Part shown: in pieces, positions 1-7,232 of the stretch
How the letters are laid out: each line of letters begins with the position of its first letter
Numbering within the stretch: position 1 is the first letter of the stretch
DNA from: SG8-41 sp029864385
GTDB lineage: Bacteria > Pseudomonadota > Gammaproteobacteria > Burkholderiales > SG8-41
Assembly (NCBI GenBank): GCA_029864385.1
Contig: JAOTTL010000090.1
Location: 1-15,990 of the forward strand
Length of the DNA: 15,990 bases
Direction of reading: 5' to 3'
Notes under the pieces: generated by a model
What the model was told of the DNA's origin: nothing
The model's database searches: none
The model's input: only the letters and a program-made list of their open reading frames with translations
Translations under genes and position numbers: made by a program

Positions 1-15
1 TATAGTCCGCGCCCT

Positions 16-49
16 AGGAGTGTGTCGGACTTTGCCGCGACACACTCCT
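16..49. repeat. 12-bp perfect inverted repeat
   Basis: AGGAGTGTGTCG at 16-27 is exactly complementary to CGACACACTCCT at 38-49, with a 10-base loop. No T-run follows on either strand, so it does not look like a normal intrinsic terminator. Candidates are the subterminal repeat of an insertion sequence lying to the left, or a dispersed palindromic repeat. The GTCGGACTT at its inner edge recurs inverted at 206-214. Confidence 0.55.
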
Positions 50-134
50 TACGCAAAACTGCCCGCAGCCAAAAGGCAAGATCAGATGCGAAATACAAAC
101 ATTCGGACCCACGCGCGCCCCTTTTTGACGCCAA

Positions 135-155
135 AACGGGCCTTTTTACCCCGTT
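135..155 (-). terminator. weak candidate terminator after the AEC gene
   Basis: Read on the minus strand, AACGGG (155-150) pairs with CCCGTT (140-135) around a 9-base loop, and the second arm runs into TTTT at 136-133 before GG. The stem is only 6 bp and the T-run is short. It lies about 65 bases past the transporter stop codon, a sensible place for the end of the transcript, but it may not work as a terminator. Confidence 0.28.
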
Positions 156-220
156 CTGTCGGAAGTCCGCGGGCGGTTTTGCATTTAGCAGCCGGTCGGA
201 GCCTCAAGTCCGACGGGCCG

Positions 221-1180
221 CTAGCGCAAAAGCCCTAGCGCCATGATCAGGGGCAAGCTGAGCCAAAAGAGAATCGTGCTCCAGCCAATCAGCAGGGCCG
301 CCGCCCGGGAGTCCAGCTGGAAGCGCTCGGCCAGTAGCAGTGCCGTAACCATCCCCGGCGTCGTGCCCTCGATCACCGCGGCGTACTGTGCCTCGCCCAT
401 CGGCATGTAGAGCATCTTGGCTGCCAGCCAAACGATTAGCGGCAAGGCCAGCAGCTTGACCACAGCAGCCGACACAATCTCGAGACGCGGCGTGAGATTG
501 CGCCATGGGACCGTCATGCCCAGCACAAACAGCGTCACCGGTATCGTGGCCTGGCCGATGAACCCGGTCGCAGCGGTGAGCGGCGCATAGGTGAGCCCCA
601 TTTGGTGCCAGCCAATGCCCAGGATGAACGCCCAGATCGGCGGCATCGACAACATGATCCGCCATACGACAGGCCGTCGCGCATCGCTATGCGCACCCAG
701 ACGCGTGCAGATCCATACTCCAATACTCCATACGAGCGGCATGGTCATGAGCATGTCGTTGTAAACCGCGTAGCGCGTCGCCTCCAGGCCGAAAAAGAAC
801 ACCAGCACGGGCACGCCGATGTTGAAAGTGTTTCCGAACATCCCGCCTACGACCAGGATCGCCCGGGTCTGATCGGCCAGGCCGCGCCCGATGGGTGTCC
901 GGTAGAGCAACAAATACAGAATCGCGCCCGAGAACAGGGATCCGATTCCGACGAGCAGCGGTACGGACAACAACTCTCCGGATATCTGCGTAGTGGAAGC
1001 GACGGAAAACAGGATGCATGGCAGGAACAGATACATCACCATGCGGTTGAGCAGCGAGCGGGCGCCCTCGACGGGCGTGTCGGGAAAGAAGCGCGGCCAT
1101 AGCCCGCCCACGCCTACCAGCAGGGTGAGCGGCAGCATCACCTCGACCAGAAGGTCGAACAACTGCGCGAAATAGCTCAT
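221..1180 (-). CDS. AEC-family (auxin efflux carrier-like) organic acid transporter
   Basis: A 319-residue, very hydrophobic inner-membrane protein of the length usual for bacterial AEC carriers (about 310-320), with roughly ten membrane helices. The first half carries the family-typical stretch GNTFNIGVPVLVFFFGLEA, with the Asn/Gly/Pro-broken helix. The second half repeats the fold and ends in a TTPGMVTALLLAERF segment followed by a final helix pair. Bacterial members include malonate carriers (MdcF type) and other carriers of carboxylates or small organic compounds. It is the last gene of the left cluster, 181 bases beyond the dehydrogenase across a repeat, so it may be expressed separately. 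The ATG at 1180 is the first good start but has no clear Shine-Dalgarno sequence. The family is clear and the substrate is not. Confidence 0.88.
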   Translation of the reverse strand: MSYFAQLFDLLVEVMLPLTLLVGVGGLWPRFFPDTPVEGARSLLNRMVMYLFLPCILFSVASTTQISGELLSVPLLVGIGSLFSGAILYLLLYRTPIGRGLADQTRAILVVGGMFGNTFNIGVPVLVFFFGLEATRYAVYNDMLMTMPLVWSIGVWICTRLGAHSDARRPVVWRIMLSMPPIWAFILGIGWHQMGLTYAPLTAATGFIGQATIPVTLFVLGMTVPWRNLTPRLEIVSAAVVKLLALPLIVWLAAKMLYMPMGEAQYAAVIEGTTPGMVTALLLAERFQLDSRAAALLIGWSTILFWLSLPLIMALGLLR

Positions 1181-1232
1181 GCTAACGGCCGCGCGGGGCG
1201 CGCCTGGAAGCTATCGCAAAAAAGCGAATTAC

Positions 1233-1326
1233 AGCCGCCGATGAACGCCGATAGACGCCGATAAGAACGAAGTGCATTGATTTACGCGGGTTTTCTGTCC
1301 GCGTTCATCTGCGTTTATCTGCGGCT
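1233..1326. repeat. palindromic intergenic repeat built of 10-bp units
   Basis: The left arm at 1233-1256 and beyond repeats GCCGATGAAC, GCCGATAGAC, GCCGATAAGA with a 10-bp period. The right arm at 1303-1326 repeats GTTCATCTGC, GTTTATCTGC, GGCT. The reverse complement of the right arm matches the left arm at 19 of 24 positions. Inside lies a second small palindrome, CGCGG ... CCGCG (about 1286-1303). It fills most of the 181-base gap between the dehydrogenase and the AEC gene and could act as a 3' stabilising or terminating hairpin. The style resembles dispersed repeats that I associate with betaproteobacterial genomes, which I cannot verify here. Confidence 0.65.
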
Positions 1327-1361
1327 AATGATGTTTTTTGTTTCTGAGATGCGTTCTACTG

Positions 1362-2333
1362 TCACCGCGCCTCCGGGTTGAGGAGGTTGGGCGGCGCTGC
1401 ACCGCTAAGTGCTGCAACGAGGTTCCTGGCCGCGGTCATCGCCATCGCGCGCCGCGTCGCCTCGGTCGAGCTGCCGACGTGGGGGGTCAGCACGACGTTG
1501 TCGAGCTCGAGAAATTCGGGGTTAAGCCTGGGCTCGTTCTCGAAAACGTCCAACCCCGCGGCCCGGATCATGCCGCCTTTCAGCGCCGCGATGAGTGCGA
1601 CGTCATCCACCACGCCTCCGCGGGTGGAATTGATGAGGATGGCGCCCGGCTTCATCTGCTTCAGCTCAGCCGCGCCAATCATGTGGTGCGTCTCCGGCGC
1701 GTACGGCACCTGCAGCACCACGAAGTCCGACTGCCTCAGCAATTCGTCCTTGGTAACGTAGTTGGCATTGAGCCTTTTCTCCAAATCGGACGCGACACGG
1801 GTCCGATTGTGATAGATCACTTTCATGTCGAAACCGGAAGCGCGCTTCGCGATCGCCTGCCCGATGCGGCCCATGCCGAAGATGCCGAGCGTCGCGTGGT
1901 GCACGTCGACGCCCATCCATTGCTTCAAACGCCAGCCCGTCCATTCGCCGTTGCGGACGCGGCGCTCGAGTTCCGTTACCCGCCGCGCTGCGCCCAGCAT
2001 GAGCGTCCACGCGAGATCCGCGGTCGAGTCGTCGAGCACCCCCGGCGTATTGGTCGCCATGATCCTGCGCGCGGTACACGCGGCAAGATCGATATTGTTG
2101 TAGCCGACCGCGATGTTGGCCACCACCTTAAGCTGCGGCGATCCCGCGAGCAGAGTCGCATCGATTCGGTCGGGGAGGCAGCACATCACGCCGTCCTTGT
2201 CCGAAAGCCGACGGGCGAGTCTCTCGGGATCGAATGCAACATCCTCCTGGTTCGCTTCAACTTCGCAGTACTGGCCGACATATTCGAGCGTTTCATCGAA
2301 TACTTCGCGGGTAATGAGTATTTTCGGCTTCAT
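1362..2333 (-). CDS. D-2-hydroxyacid dehydrogenase (glyoxylate/hydroxypyruvate reductase-like)
   Basis: A 323-residue cytoplasmic NAD(P)-dependent oxidoreductase that interconverts a 2-keto acid and a D-2-hydroxy acid, full length for the family. The Rossmann motif G-M-G-R-I-G is at residues 153-158. The catalytic set is visible as Arg238 (NSTRGG), Glu267 (FENEP) and His285 (LTPHVGSST), with spacing as in phosphoglycerate dehydrogenase. After the second strand comes YHNRTR (about 174-179) rather than an acidic residue, which suggests NADP(H) is preferred, as in glyoxylate reductases. The chosen ATG gives MKPKILITRE, the usual N-terminus. An in-frame ATG four codons earlier (2345) is possible, and neither has a clear ribosome binding site. 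It sits 41 bases after dctP copy 2, separated by a hairpin. The exact substrate is uncertain. Confidence 0.9.
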   Translation of the reverse strand: MKPKILITREVFDETLEYVGQYCEVEANQEDVAFDPERLARRLSDKDGVMCCLPDRIDATLLAGSPQLKVVANIAVGYNNIDLAACTARRIMATNTPGVLDDSTADLAWTLMLGAARRVTELERRVRNGEWTGWRLKQWMGVDVHHATLGIFGMGRIGQAIAKRASGFDMKVIYHNRTRVASDLEKRLNANYVTKDELLRQSDFVVLQVPYAPETHHMIGAAELKQMKPGAILINSTRGGVVDDVALIAALKGGMIRAAGLDVFENEPRLNPEFLELDNVVLTPHVGSSTEATRRAMAMTAARNLVAALSGAAPPNLLNPEAR

Positions 2334-2363
2334 GGGTGTCAGCATCCAAAAACGTCACACGTA

Positions 2364-2401
2364 AAGAAGCCGGGTCACGGGGTTCCGGGAACCGGCTTCT
2401 T
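2364..2401 (-). terminator. hairpin spanning the stop codon of dctP copy 2
   Basis: AAGAAGCCGG at 2364-2373 is perfectly complementary to CCGGCTTCTT at 2392-2401, and the TGA of the upstream gene (2377-2375) lies in the loop. On the minus strand the stem is followed by TACGTGTGACGTTTTT, not a clean T-run. It may be a partial terminator or an RNA-stability element that lowers expression of the dehydrogenase relative to the binding protein. Full termination here is doubtful because the dehydrogenase starts within about 40 bases. Confidence 0.45.
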
Positions 2402-3529
2402 GGCGAACCAGTGATCGTAGGCGATACGCGAATCGACGGTGGAGTCCTGCTCCCACCCGACCGTGCGCCGCGCCCAGGCGAGCTGCGACTTGATCACCTT
2501 CTCGGCAATCGGGTTGTCCCTCGATACCCGCTTGACCACCGCGCTCCAGGCGCGCATCTGCGCGCGCAGTACGCCGGGCGGCGTTCGGTGAAACTTCACA
2601 CCCTTTTCCCTTTGCAGCCAGGTGTAATCCTCCGAGTAGCGATGCAGCGCCTTCCACGACAGGTCCGCGCTCGCGGCATCGGCCGCGTGGCTCACGATCG
2701 CCTTGAGGTCGTCCGACAGCCCATCGTATTTCTTGCGGTTAATCAGAATCTCAAAGACTTCCGCCGGCTGATGGTAGCTCTGCAGCATGCAAGTCTTAGC
2801 CACATCCGGCAGGCCGAGCCAGCGGTCGGACGTCGGGTTGTTGAATTCCGCCGCGTCGATGCGCCTTTGCGCCAGGGCCGGAGCGATCTCCTGCGCGGGG
2901 AACTCCTCCGCGGCCGCGCCCATCTCCCGGAAAAGTTCTACCGCCAGGCCTGCCGTGCGGTACTTCAGGCCCTTCAGCTGCGCGGGCGAGTCGATTCGAT
3001 TCCTGAACCAGCCGAGCGGCTGCGTCGGCATCGGCCCGTAGAGCAAAGCCGTCACGTTCAGATTCATGACGCGCGTAAGAAGTTCTTCGTAAAGCGCTCT
3101 GCCGCCGCCGTAAGCCATCCAGGCGAGGAAATTGTTCGCGTCCATGCCGAGCGCGGGCCCGCTGCCGAACAGCGAGAATGCCGAGTTCTGGCCGTGCCAA
3201 TAGGCGGGCACGGCGTGGCTGCCGTCGAGCACGCCCTTGTTCACGGCCGCGAGCAGGTCGAAGGGCTTGACGACGGCATCGGCCGGCAGCACCTCGATGC
3301 GAAGGCGGCCACCGGACATCTCCCTCACCATCTTGGCGTAGTCGAGCGCGTACTCGTGAAAGATGTCTTTGGCCGACCAGGCGCCCTGCCAGCGCCACGT
3401 GATGGCGCTCTCGGCTGCGGCGATCATCGGAAAACCGGAGAGCGCCCCCACAGCCGCCGTAGCCCCGAGCAGGCGGCGGCGCGAAGAACTTACGCCATGC
3501 CGGTTCAAGATCCGTTGGTCCTCTCGCAT
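2375..3529 (-). CDS. TRAP transporter periplasmic substrate-binding protein, copy 2 (DctP family)
   Basis: A 384-residue extracytoplasmic solute receptor of a tripartite ATP-independent transporter. The N-terminus has a twin-arginine signal, SSRRRLLGA (Arg17-Arg19), a hydrophobic stretch and an Ala-rich cleavage site near residue 39. Family features are QGAWSAKDIF (48-57), LFGSGP, PMPTQPLGWF (167-175), GLKYRTAGLAVELFREMGA with the expected carboxylate-binding Arg191, EFNNPTSD (228-235) and SYHQ. It is a clear paralogue of the binding protein encoded at 7233-8393, sharing all these motifs in order. The fold class appears closest to the TakP/FcbT1-like receptors for keto acids and aromatic acids. 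The ATG has a stop codon two codons upstream in frame and no good Shine-Dalgarno sequence. No second permease pair is nearby, so it may share DctQM. Confidence 0.9.
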   Translation of the reverse strand: MREDQRILNRHGVSSSRRRLLGATAAVGALSGFPMIAAAESAITWRWQGAWSAKDIFHEYALDYAKMVREMSGGRLRIEVLPADAVVKPFDLLAAVNKGVLDGSHAVPAYWHGQNSAFSLFGSGPALGMDANNFLAWMAYGGGRALYEELLTRVMNLNVTALLYGPMPTQPLGWFRNRIDSPAQLKGLKYRTAGLAVELFREMGAAAEEFPAQEIAPALAQRRIDAAEFNNPTSDRWLGLPDVAKTCMLQSYHQPAEVFEILINRKKYDGLSDDLKAIVSHAADAASADLSWKALHRYSEDYTWLQREKGVKFHRTPPGVLRAQMRAWSAVVKRVSRDNPIAEKVIKSQLAWARRTVGWEQDSTVDSRIAYDHWFAKKPVPGTP

Positions 3530-3540
3530 TCGTTAACGTA

Positions 3541-3662
3541 ACGGCGCCGATACGGGCTACCTCCATACAGTGGAGGCGAAAAACATTTCAAGTCAGCACG
3601 GATTACCCGCGGCAGCCAGCCGCGTGGTGGAGTGACCGGCGCGGCGCCAGCCGCCCGCCGGT
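3541..3662. other. leader region of dctP copy 2 with three hairpins
   Basis: The gap between the 55-residue gene and dctP copy 2 contains three inverted repeats: CCTCCA/TGGAGG (3560-3576, 5-base loop), CGCGGC/GCCGCG (3608-3624, 5-base loop) and ACCGGCG/CGCCGGT (3635-3662, with a further GGCG/CGCC pairing inside). Between the first and second lies a T-rich stretch on the minus strand (TGTTTTTCG, around 3586-3578). Read in the direction of transcription, two GC-rich hairpins precede a T-run and a third follows it. This could be an attenuator or a processing site ahead of the second binding protein. I see no convincing promoter. Confidence 0.4.
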
Positions 3663-3672
3663 GCGGTCGCGC

Positions 3673-3840
3673 TCAGTCTTCCTTCGTCTTCAGGGAATCC
3701 CAAAGATCCCAGGCCATCATGCCGATGCCGATCAACGTCACGACGGCGAGCGGCATGTCTTTGAGCTTGAGCACAGCCACAGTGAGGTATCCGATCAACA
3801 AGACCAGCGCGATGATACCGGACAGAATCTTGACTGCCAT
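3673..3840 (-). CDS. small two-helix membrane protein (55 residues), function unknown
   Basis: A short open frame, starting MAVKILSGIIALVLL and ending WDLWDSLKTKED, between the amidase and dctP copy 2. Residues about 4-24 form one hydrophobic helix. After a short KLKDMP turn, residues about 31-46 form a second (AVVTLIGIGMMAWDLW), and the tail is charged and cytoplasm-like. A very good ribosome binding site, AGGAGG, stands 10 bases before the ATG, and the gene follows the amidase stop by 22 bases, so it is probably translated as part of the operon. I do not recognise a named family. It might be a small accessory subunit associated with the TRAP permease, but that is only suggested by its place. 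Confidence 0.68.
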   Translation of the reverse strand: MAVKILSGIIALVLLIGYLTVAVLKLKDMPLAVVTLIGIGMMAWDLWDSLKTKED

Positions 3841-3862
3841 TATCGTGTCCCCTCCTGGTCTT

Positions 3863-5206
3863 TCAGGGTCGGTCCGATCCGACGCTGTTCACGAGCCAAC
3901 GCGCCGTACGGAGCAATCTCGCATCGCCATGGCGCGGCCCCACAAGCTGCATCCCTAAGGGAAGTCCGCCCGCCCCTCGCATCAGCGGAAGGTTCAACGC
4001 CGGCATGCCGCAATACGTCCAGATCGTGCAAAACGCGGGGTCGCCCGTCGAACTGAGCCCTTGCGGCGCAGTGCCGGCGGCACTCGGCGTCAGCAACGCA
4101 TCGTAACGATCGAACAGCTCTTGCAATCCTTCCGTGACTTGCGGAATACGCGCAAGCGCCGCCTGGTATTCCAAAGCGCTGTAGCCACGTCCGCGCTCCA
4201 ACTGGGCGCGCAGCGACTCACTCAACCGGTCGCGGCCTTTCTCATACTCCGCCGTGAGATTAGCGGCCATCTCGGCTTCCATGACGATGCGATGCCACTC
4301 CAGTGCGCGAAGAGCCGACTCCGGCAGCACGACCTCCTCGACGCGGTCGCCGAGATGTTCCGTGACCTCCGCGAACGCCTCGCGGGTCTCCTCTGTCGCG
4401 CGTTCCCACAGGGGAGTCTTTACGAATCCGATCGTCGGCGGCATTGGCGGCTCCTCGGCCGCGACGGCGACGAATGGAGTTCGTGCGCGCGGCCGCGTGT
4501 CGGGATCCCGCTCGTCGTAGCCGACGAGCTGTTCCGATGCCAGGGCGATATCCTCGATCGTGCGCGCAAACACGCCAATGTGGTCGAGCGAGCGCGAGAG
4601 CTTCAACACGCCGTGGCGCGAAATGAGGCCGTGCGTCGGCTTGAATCCGAACACGCCACAGTAGGCGGCGGGGCGGATCACGGACCCATTGGTCTGGCTG
4701 CCGAGCGCGAGAGGCACCATGCCGACCGCGACCGCGGCCGCCGATCCGCTCGACGAGCCGCCCGGGGTATGGCCGGGATTGTACGGATTGCGCGTCTTGC
4801 CCGGCGCATACGTCGCGAGCTCGGTCGTGACGGTCTTCCCCATGATAACCGCGCCGGCCGCGCGCAGCGTGGCGACCACAGCAGCATCGCGGTCCGGCGT
4901 GCGGCCCGCGTGCAGGACGGTGCCGTCCTCGGTGGGCATGTCGCCCGTATCGATGATGTCCTTGATCCCGACGGGCACGCCGTGCAACGCTCCCAGCGCT
5001 CGTCCTTCGCTACGCTGCAGGTCGAGCGCGCGCGCCTGCTTCAGGGCATGCTCGGGATCGAGGAAGGTCCACGCCTGCACGGCTTCCTCGACTTCCCGTA
5101 TCCGCGCGAGGCACGCCTCGACCAGCTCTTCGGAGCTGATTGCCCCGTCCCGAATCGCGCGGGCGGCGTCGTTCGCCGACAGCCAGCTCAACTGCGAAAC
5201 GTCCAT
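3863..5206 (-). CDS. amidase-signature family hydrolase (GatA-like)
   Basis: A 447-residue enzyme of the amidase signature family, which hydrolyses or transfers carboxamide groups through a Ser-cisSer-Lys triad. The triad is visible as Lys82 (VGIKDIID), Ser151 (GGSSSGS) and Ser175 (SQTNGSVIRPAAYCG), with the 24-residue Ser-Ser spacing known from GatA. Gly is replaced by Asn just before the nucleophile (TNGS, usual TGGS). It is a little shorter than true GatA, and no gatB or gatC is near, so it is more likely a catabolic amidase than a tRNA amidotransferase subunit. The chosen ATG lies 8 bases after the dctM stop, behind GGCAGGGGC. The frame stays open for 37 codons upstream, but those overlap dctM. 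In context it probably acts on the imported compound or a derivative. Confidence 0.92.
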   Translation of the reverse strand: MDVSQLSWLSANDAARAIRDGAISSEELVEACLARIREVEEAVQAWTFLDPEHALKQARALDLQRSEGRALGALHGVPVGIKDIIDTGDMPTEDGTVLHAGRTPDRDAAVVATLRAAGAVIMGKTVTTELATYAPGKTRNPYNPGHTPGGSSSGSAAAVAVGMVPLALGSQTNGSVIRPAAYCGVFGFKPTHGLISRHGVLKLSRSLDHIGVFARTIEDIALASEQLVGYDERDPDTRPRARTPFVAVAAEEPPMPPTIGFVKTPLWERATEETREAFAEVTEHLGDRVEEVVLPESALRALEWHRIVMEAEMAANLTAEYEKGRDRLSESLRAQLERGRGYSALEYQAALARIPQVTEGLQELFDRYDALLTPSAAGTAPQGLSSTGDPAFCTIWTYCGMPALNLPLMRGAGGLPLGMQLVGPRHGDARLLRTARWLVNSVGSDRP

Positions 5207-5214
5207 GCCCCTGC

Positions 5215-6564
5215 CTACCTGAGCGTGTAGAACAAACCCGGAAGCCAGTACACCAGCTCCGGAAAGATGTAAATAAGCGCCATCGTGAGGAACACCATGG
5301 CGAGAAACGGAAAGCACCCCTTGAAGATGGTCACGAGCTGGATGTGAGGCGGCGCAATTCCCTTCAGATAGTAAGCTGACATTGCCATCGGCGGCGTGAG
5401 AAATGAGGTTTGCAGGTTCAGCGCCACCAGGATGCCGAAGAACAGCGGATCGACGTTAAAGTGCGGCAGGAGCGGCAGAAAGATCGGAACGAAAATGATG
5501 ATGATCTCGCTCCATTCGAGCGGCCAGCCGAGCAGGAAGATGATCGCCTGCGAGAGGAGCAGGAATGTAACCTTGCCGAGGTCCATCGCGAGGACCATCT
5601 CCTTGATCAAGCCCTCGCCCCCGAGGTACGAAAAAACGGAAGAGAACGTCCACGAGCCGATGAATAGAAAGCACACCATCGCCGACGTGCGCGCGCAGAG
5701 ATAGACCGCCTCCCGCAGCCGCTGCAGCGTCAAGGCGCGGTAGCCAGCTGCCAGAGCCATGGCGCCAAACGCGCCGACCGAGGCCGCTTCCGTGGGCGTT
5801 GCGAGGCCGAACAGGATCGAGCCCAGGACCGCAATGATCAGCACCGCCAGCGGAAAGAACGCCTGCAGCAGCAGAACGATCACGCGCACCCACGGCACGT
5901 CGGTCTCTTCCTTCGGCAACTTGGGCGCGAGTTTTGGTTTGAATGCCGTCAGCCCGATCACGTACATCACGTAGAATCCGGTCAGCACAAAGCCAGGCAC
6001 CAACGCGGCGGCATAGAGCTTCACGACCGATACGGACGACGTGGCGGAGTAGACGATCAGCATGATCGAGGGCGGGATCAGGATGCCGAGCGTGCCGCCG
6101 GCGCATATGACTCCCGACGAGAGTTTTTCGTCGTAGCCGGCCTTGAGCATCGCGGGAAAGGCGAGCAGTCCCATCAGCGTCACCACTGCCCCGACAATCC
6201 CGGTCGCGGTGGCAAACATCGCGCACGTCAGGAGCGCCGCGACCGCCATGGCACCTGGGATGAAGCGAAGAGCCACCTGCAAGCTGTAAAAGAGGCGATC
6301 CAGGATGTTCGCGCGCTCGATCACGTAGCCCATGAAGAGAAACAGCGGGACCGCAACGAGCACATCGTTGCTCAGGATGCTCCACGTATTCTGCGTGAGC
6401 AGGTAGAACACGCGGTTATCGAAGAAAGACTGGTCGGGCTGGAAGTAGGCGTAGTAGCCGAATCCGACGCCGAGCGCCATCAGGGTGAAGGCGATCGGAA
6501 AGCCGATCAGGATGATGAGGATGAAGATCCCCAGCATGAACAGGGCGATAGCGGGATCGCTCAT
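5215..6564 (-). CDS. dctM: TRAP transporter large permease subunit DctM
   Basis: A 449-residue integral membrane protein of the length and character of TRAP large permeases (DctM, part of the ion transporter superfamily), with about 12 membrane helices. It starts in a membrane helix (IALFMLGIFILIILIGFPIA), contains the conserved Gly/Pro-rich segment GGTLGILIPPSIMLIVYS around residues 155-172, and ends with the family pattern FLTPPMAMSAYYLKGIAPPH. It forms the Na+- or H+-coupled translocation channel with DctQ and accepts substrate from a periplasmic DctP. Its ATG overlaps the dctQ stop by 4 bases (ATGA), indicating translational coupling, and the amidase begins 8 bases after its stop. Confidence 0.96.
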   Translation of the reverse strand: MSDPAIALFMLGIFILIILIGFPIAFTLMALGVGFGYYAYFQPDQSFFDNRVFYLLTQNTWSILSNDVLVAVPLFLFMGYVIERANILDRLFYSLQVALRFIPGAMAVAALLTCAMFATATGIVGAVVTLMGLLAFPAMLKAGYDEKLSSGVICAGGTLGILIPPSIMLIVYSATSSVSVVKLYAAALVPGFVLTGFYVMYVIGLTAFKPKLAPKLPKEETDVPWVRVIVLLLQAFFPLAVLIIAVLGSILFGLATPTEAASVGAFGAMALAAGYRALTLQRLREAVYLCARTSAMVCFLFIGSWTFSSVFSYLGGEGLIKEMVLAMDLGKVTFLLLSQAIIFLLGWPLEWSEIIIIFVPIFLPLLPHFNVDPLFFGILVALNLQTSFLTPPMAMSAYYLKGIAPPHIQLVTIFKGCFPFLAMVFLTMALIYIFPELVYWLPGLFYTLR

Positions 6565-7145
6565 TGGCCCTTCGCTTCTTTCGCCTCGGCGCGCCGCGCC
6601 CGCACGATACTATCCATTTCCTCGACGTCGTGCAGACGCTGCGGCCAGCGCCCGTCACGCAGGCACATCAGGGAGCGCAACACTTCAGCGACACCCTGCA
6701 ACGCGAGCAGCGCCGCCCCGAACGGAATCAGGAGCTTCAGGTGCCAGACCGGCACGCCCACCGGGCTGTTCACGCTGACCTCCTTGATGAGGAGGGCGTC
6801 GTATCCGTACGCCCAACCGGCGACCACGAGCGCGATCACGCCGGGGAAGAAGAAAATAATGTAGAGCACCAGCTCGACGGTAGCCTGGATCCGCGGCCGC
6901 CACAGGCGATAAAACACGTCGGCGCGAATATGGCCACCGCGCGAGAGGGTGTAGGCGCCGGCCATGTAGAAGAGAGCCCCGTACATGATGTAACTCATGT
7001 CGAACGCCCAGCTCGTCGGGTCGTTCAGCACGTAGCGCATAAACACCTCGTAGCAAGTGCCGAACGTGAGGATCAGGATGCACCACGCGAACGCGTGGCC
7101 AACGGTTTTGCTCAGCTGGTCAATGGCGTGCAGGAAATGGTTCAT
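6561..7145 (-). CDS. dctQ: TRAP transporter small permease subunit DctQ
   Basis: A 194-residue protein with four membrane helices, the usual architecture of TRAP small permeases. Typical motifs are the RYVLNDPTSWAFD segment after the first helix (about residues 37-49) and GGHIRADVFY after the second (about 70-79). The charged C-terminal tail (RARRAEAKEAKGQ) is cytoplasmic. DctQ braces the large permease and helps dock the binding protein. It follows dctP copy 1 by 87 bases that hold a hairpin, and it overlaps dctM by 4 bases. Only a weak ribosome binding site (GAGA) is seen before the ATG. Confidence 0.93.
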   Translation of the reverse strand: MNHFLHAIDQLSKTVGHAFAWCILILTFGTCYEVFMRYVLNDPTSWAFDMSYIMYGALFYMAGAYTLSRGGHIRADVFYRLWRPRIQATVELVLYIIFFFPGVIALVVAGWAYGYDALLIKEVSVNSPVGVPVWHLKLLIPFGAALLALQGVAEVLRSLMCLRDGRWPQRLHDVEEMDSIVRARRAEAKEAKGQ

Positions 7146-7171
7146 TGAATCTCAGGCAACCCAACAAGAAA

Positions 7172-7199
7172 TGGGGCGACACCGCTGGGTGCCGCCCCA
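7172..7199 (-). terminator. stable hairpin between dctP copy 1 and dctQ (candidate attenuator)
   Basis: The stem pairs 7172-7183 with 7188-7199 (12 bp with one A-C mismatch) around a 4-base loop. It is very GC-rich at the base (GGGGCG/CGCCCC). On the minus strand it is followed by ATTTCTTGTT, a broken T-run. In many binding-protein operons such a hairpin just after the receptor gene partly stops transcription or protects the 3' end, giving more receptor than permease. I infer that role here. It is unlikely to be a full terminator, because dctQM would then have no visible promoter. Confidence 0.6.
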
Positions 7200-7232
7200 C
7201 GTCACAGTCGTAACCGCGCTGATCCGACGCTG

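Larger units (their letters stand above)
1..220. other. gene-free left edge of window
   Basis: No convincing coding region. The open frames here are short, lack ribosome binding sites and resemble no family I know. What is visible is structure: a strong inverted repeat at 16-49, a 9-bp inverted pair GTCGGACTT (24-32) and AAGTCCGAC (206-214), a hairpin at 135-155, and several copies of GTCCG/CGGAC. The stretch directly follows the stop of the AEC transporter gene at 221, so it is the 3' flank of the left-hand operon. It may be the margin of an insertion sequence that continues to the left of the window. Confidence 0.5.

Noticed and set aside
3863..5206. Amidase as GatA, the tRNA amidotransferase subunit
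   Set aside because: The triad is shared by the whole family, but gatB and gatC are absent, the gene sits in a transport operon, and the TNGS variant and shorter length fit a catabolic amidase better.
5207..5317. 37-residue N-terminal extension of the amidase
   Set aside because: It would overlap the end of dctM. The ATG at 5206 has a ribosome binding site and gives a normal amidase N-terminus.
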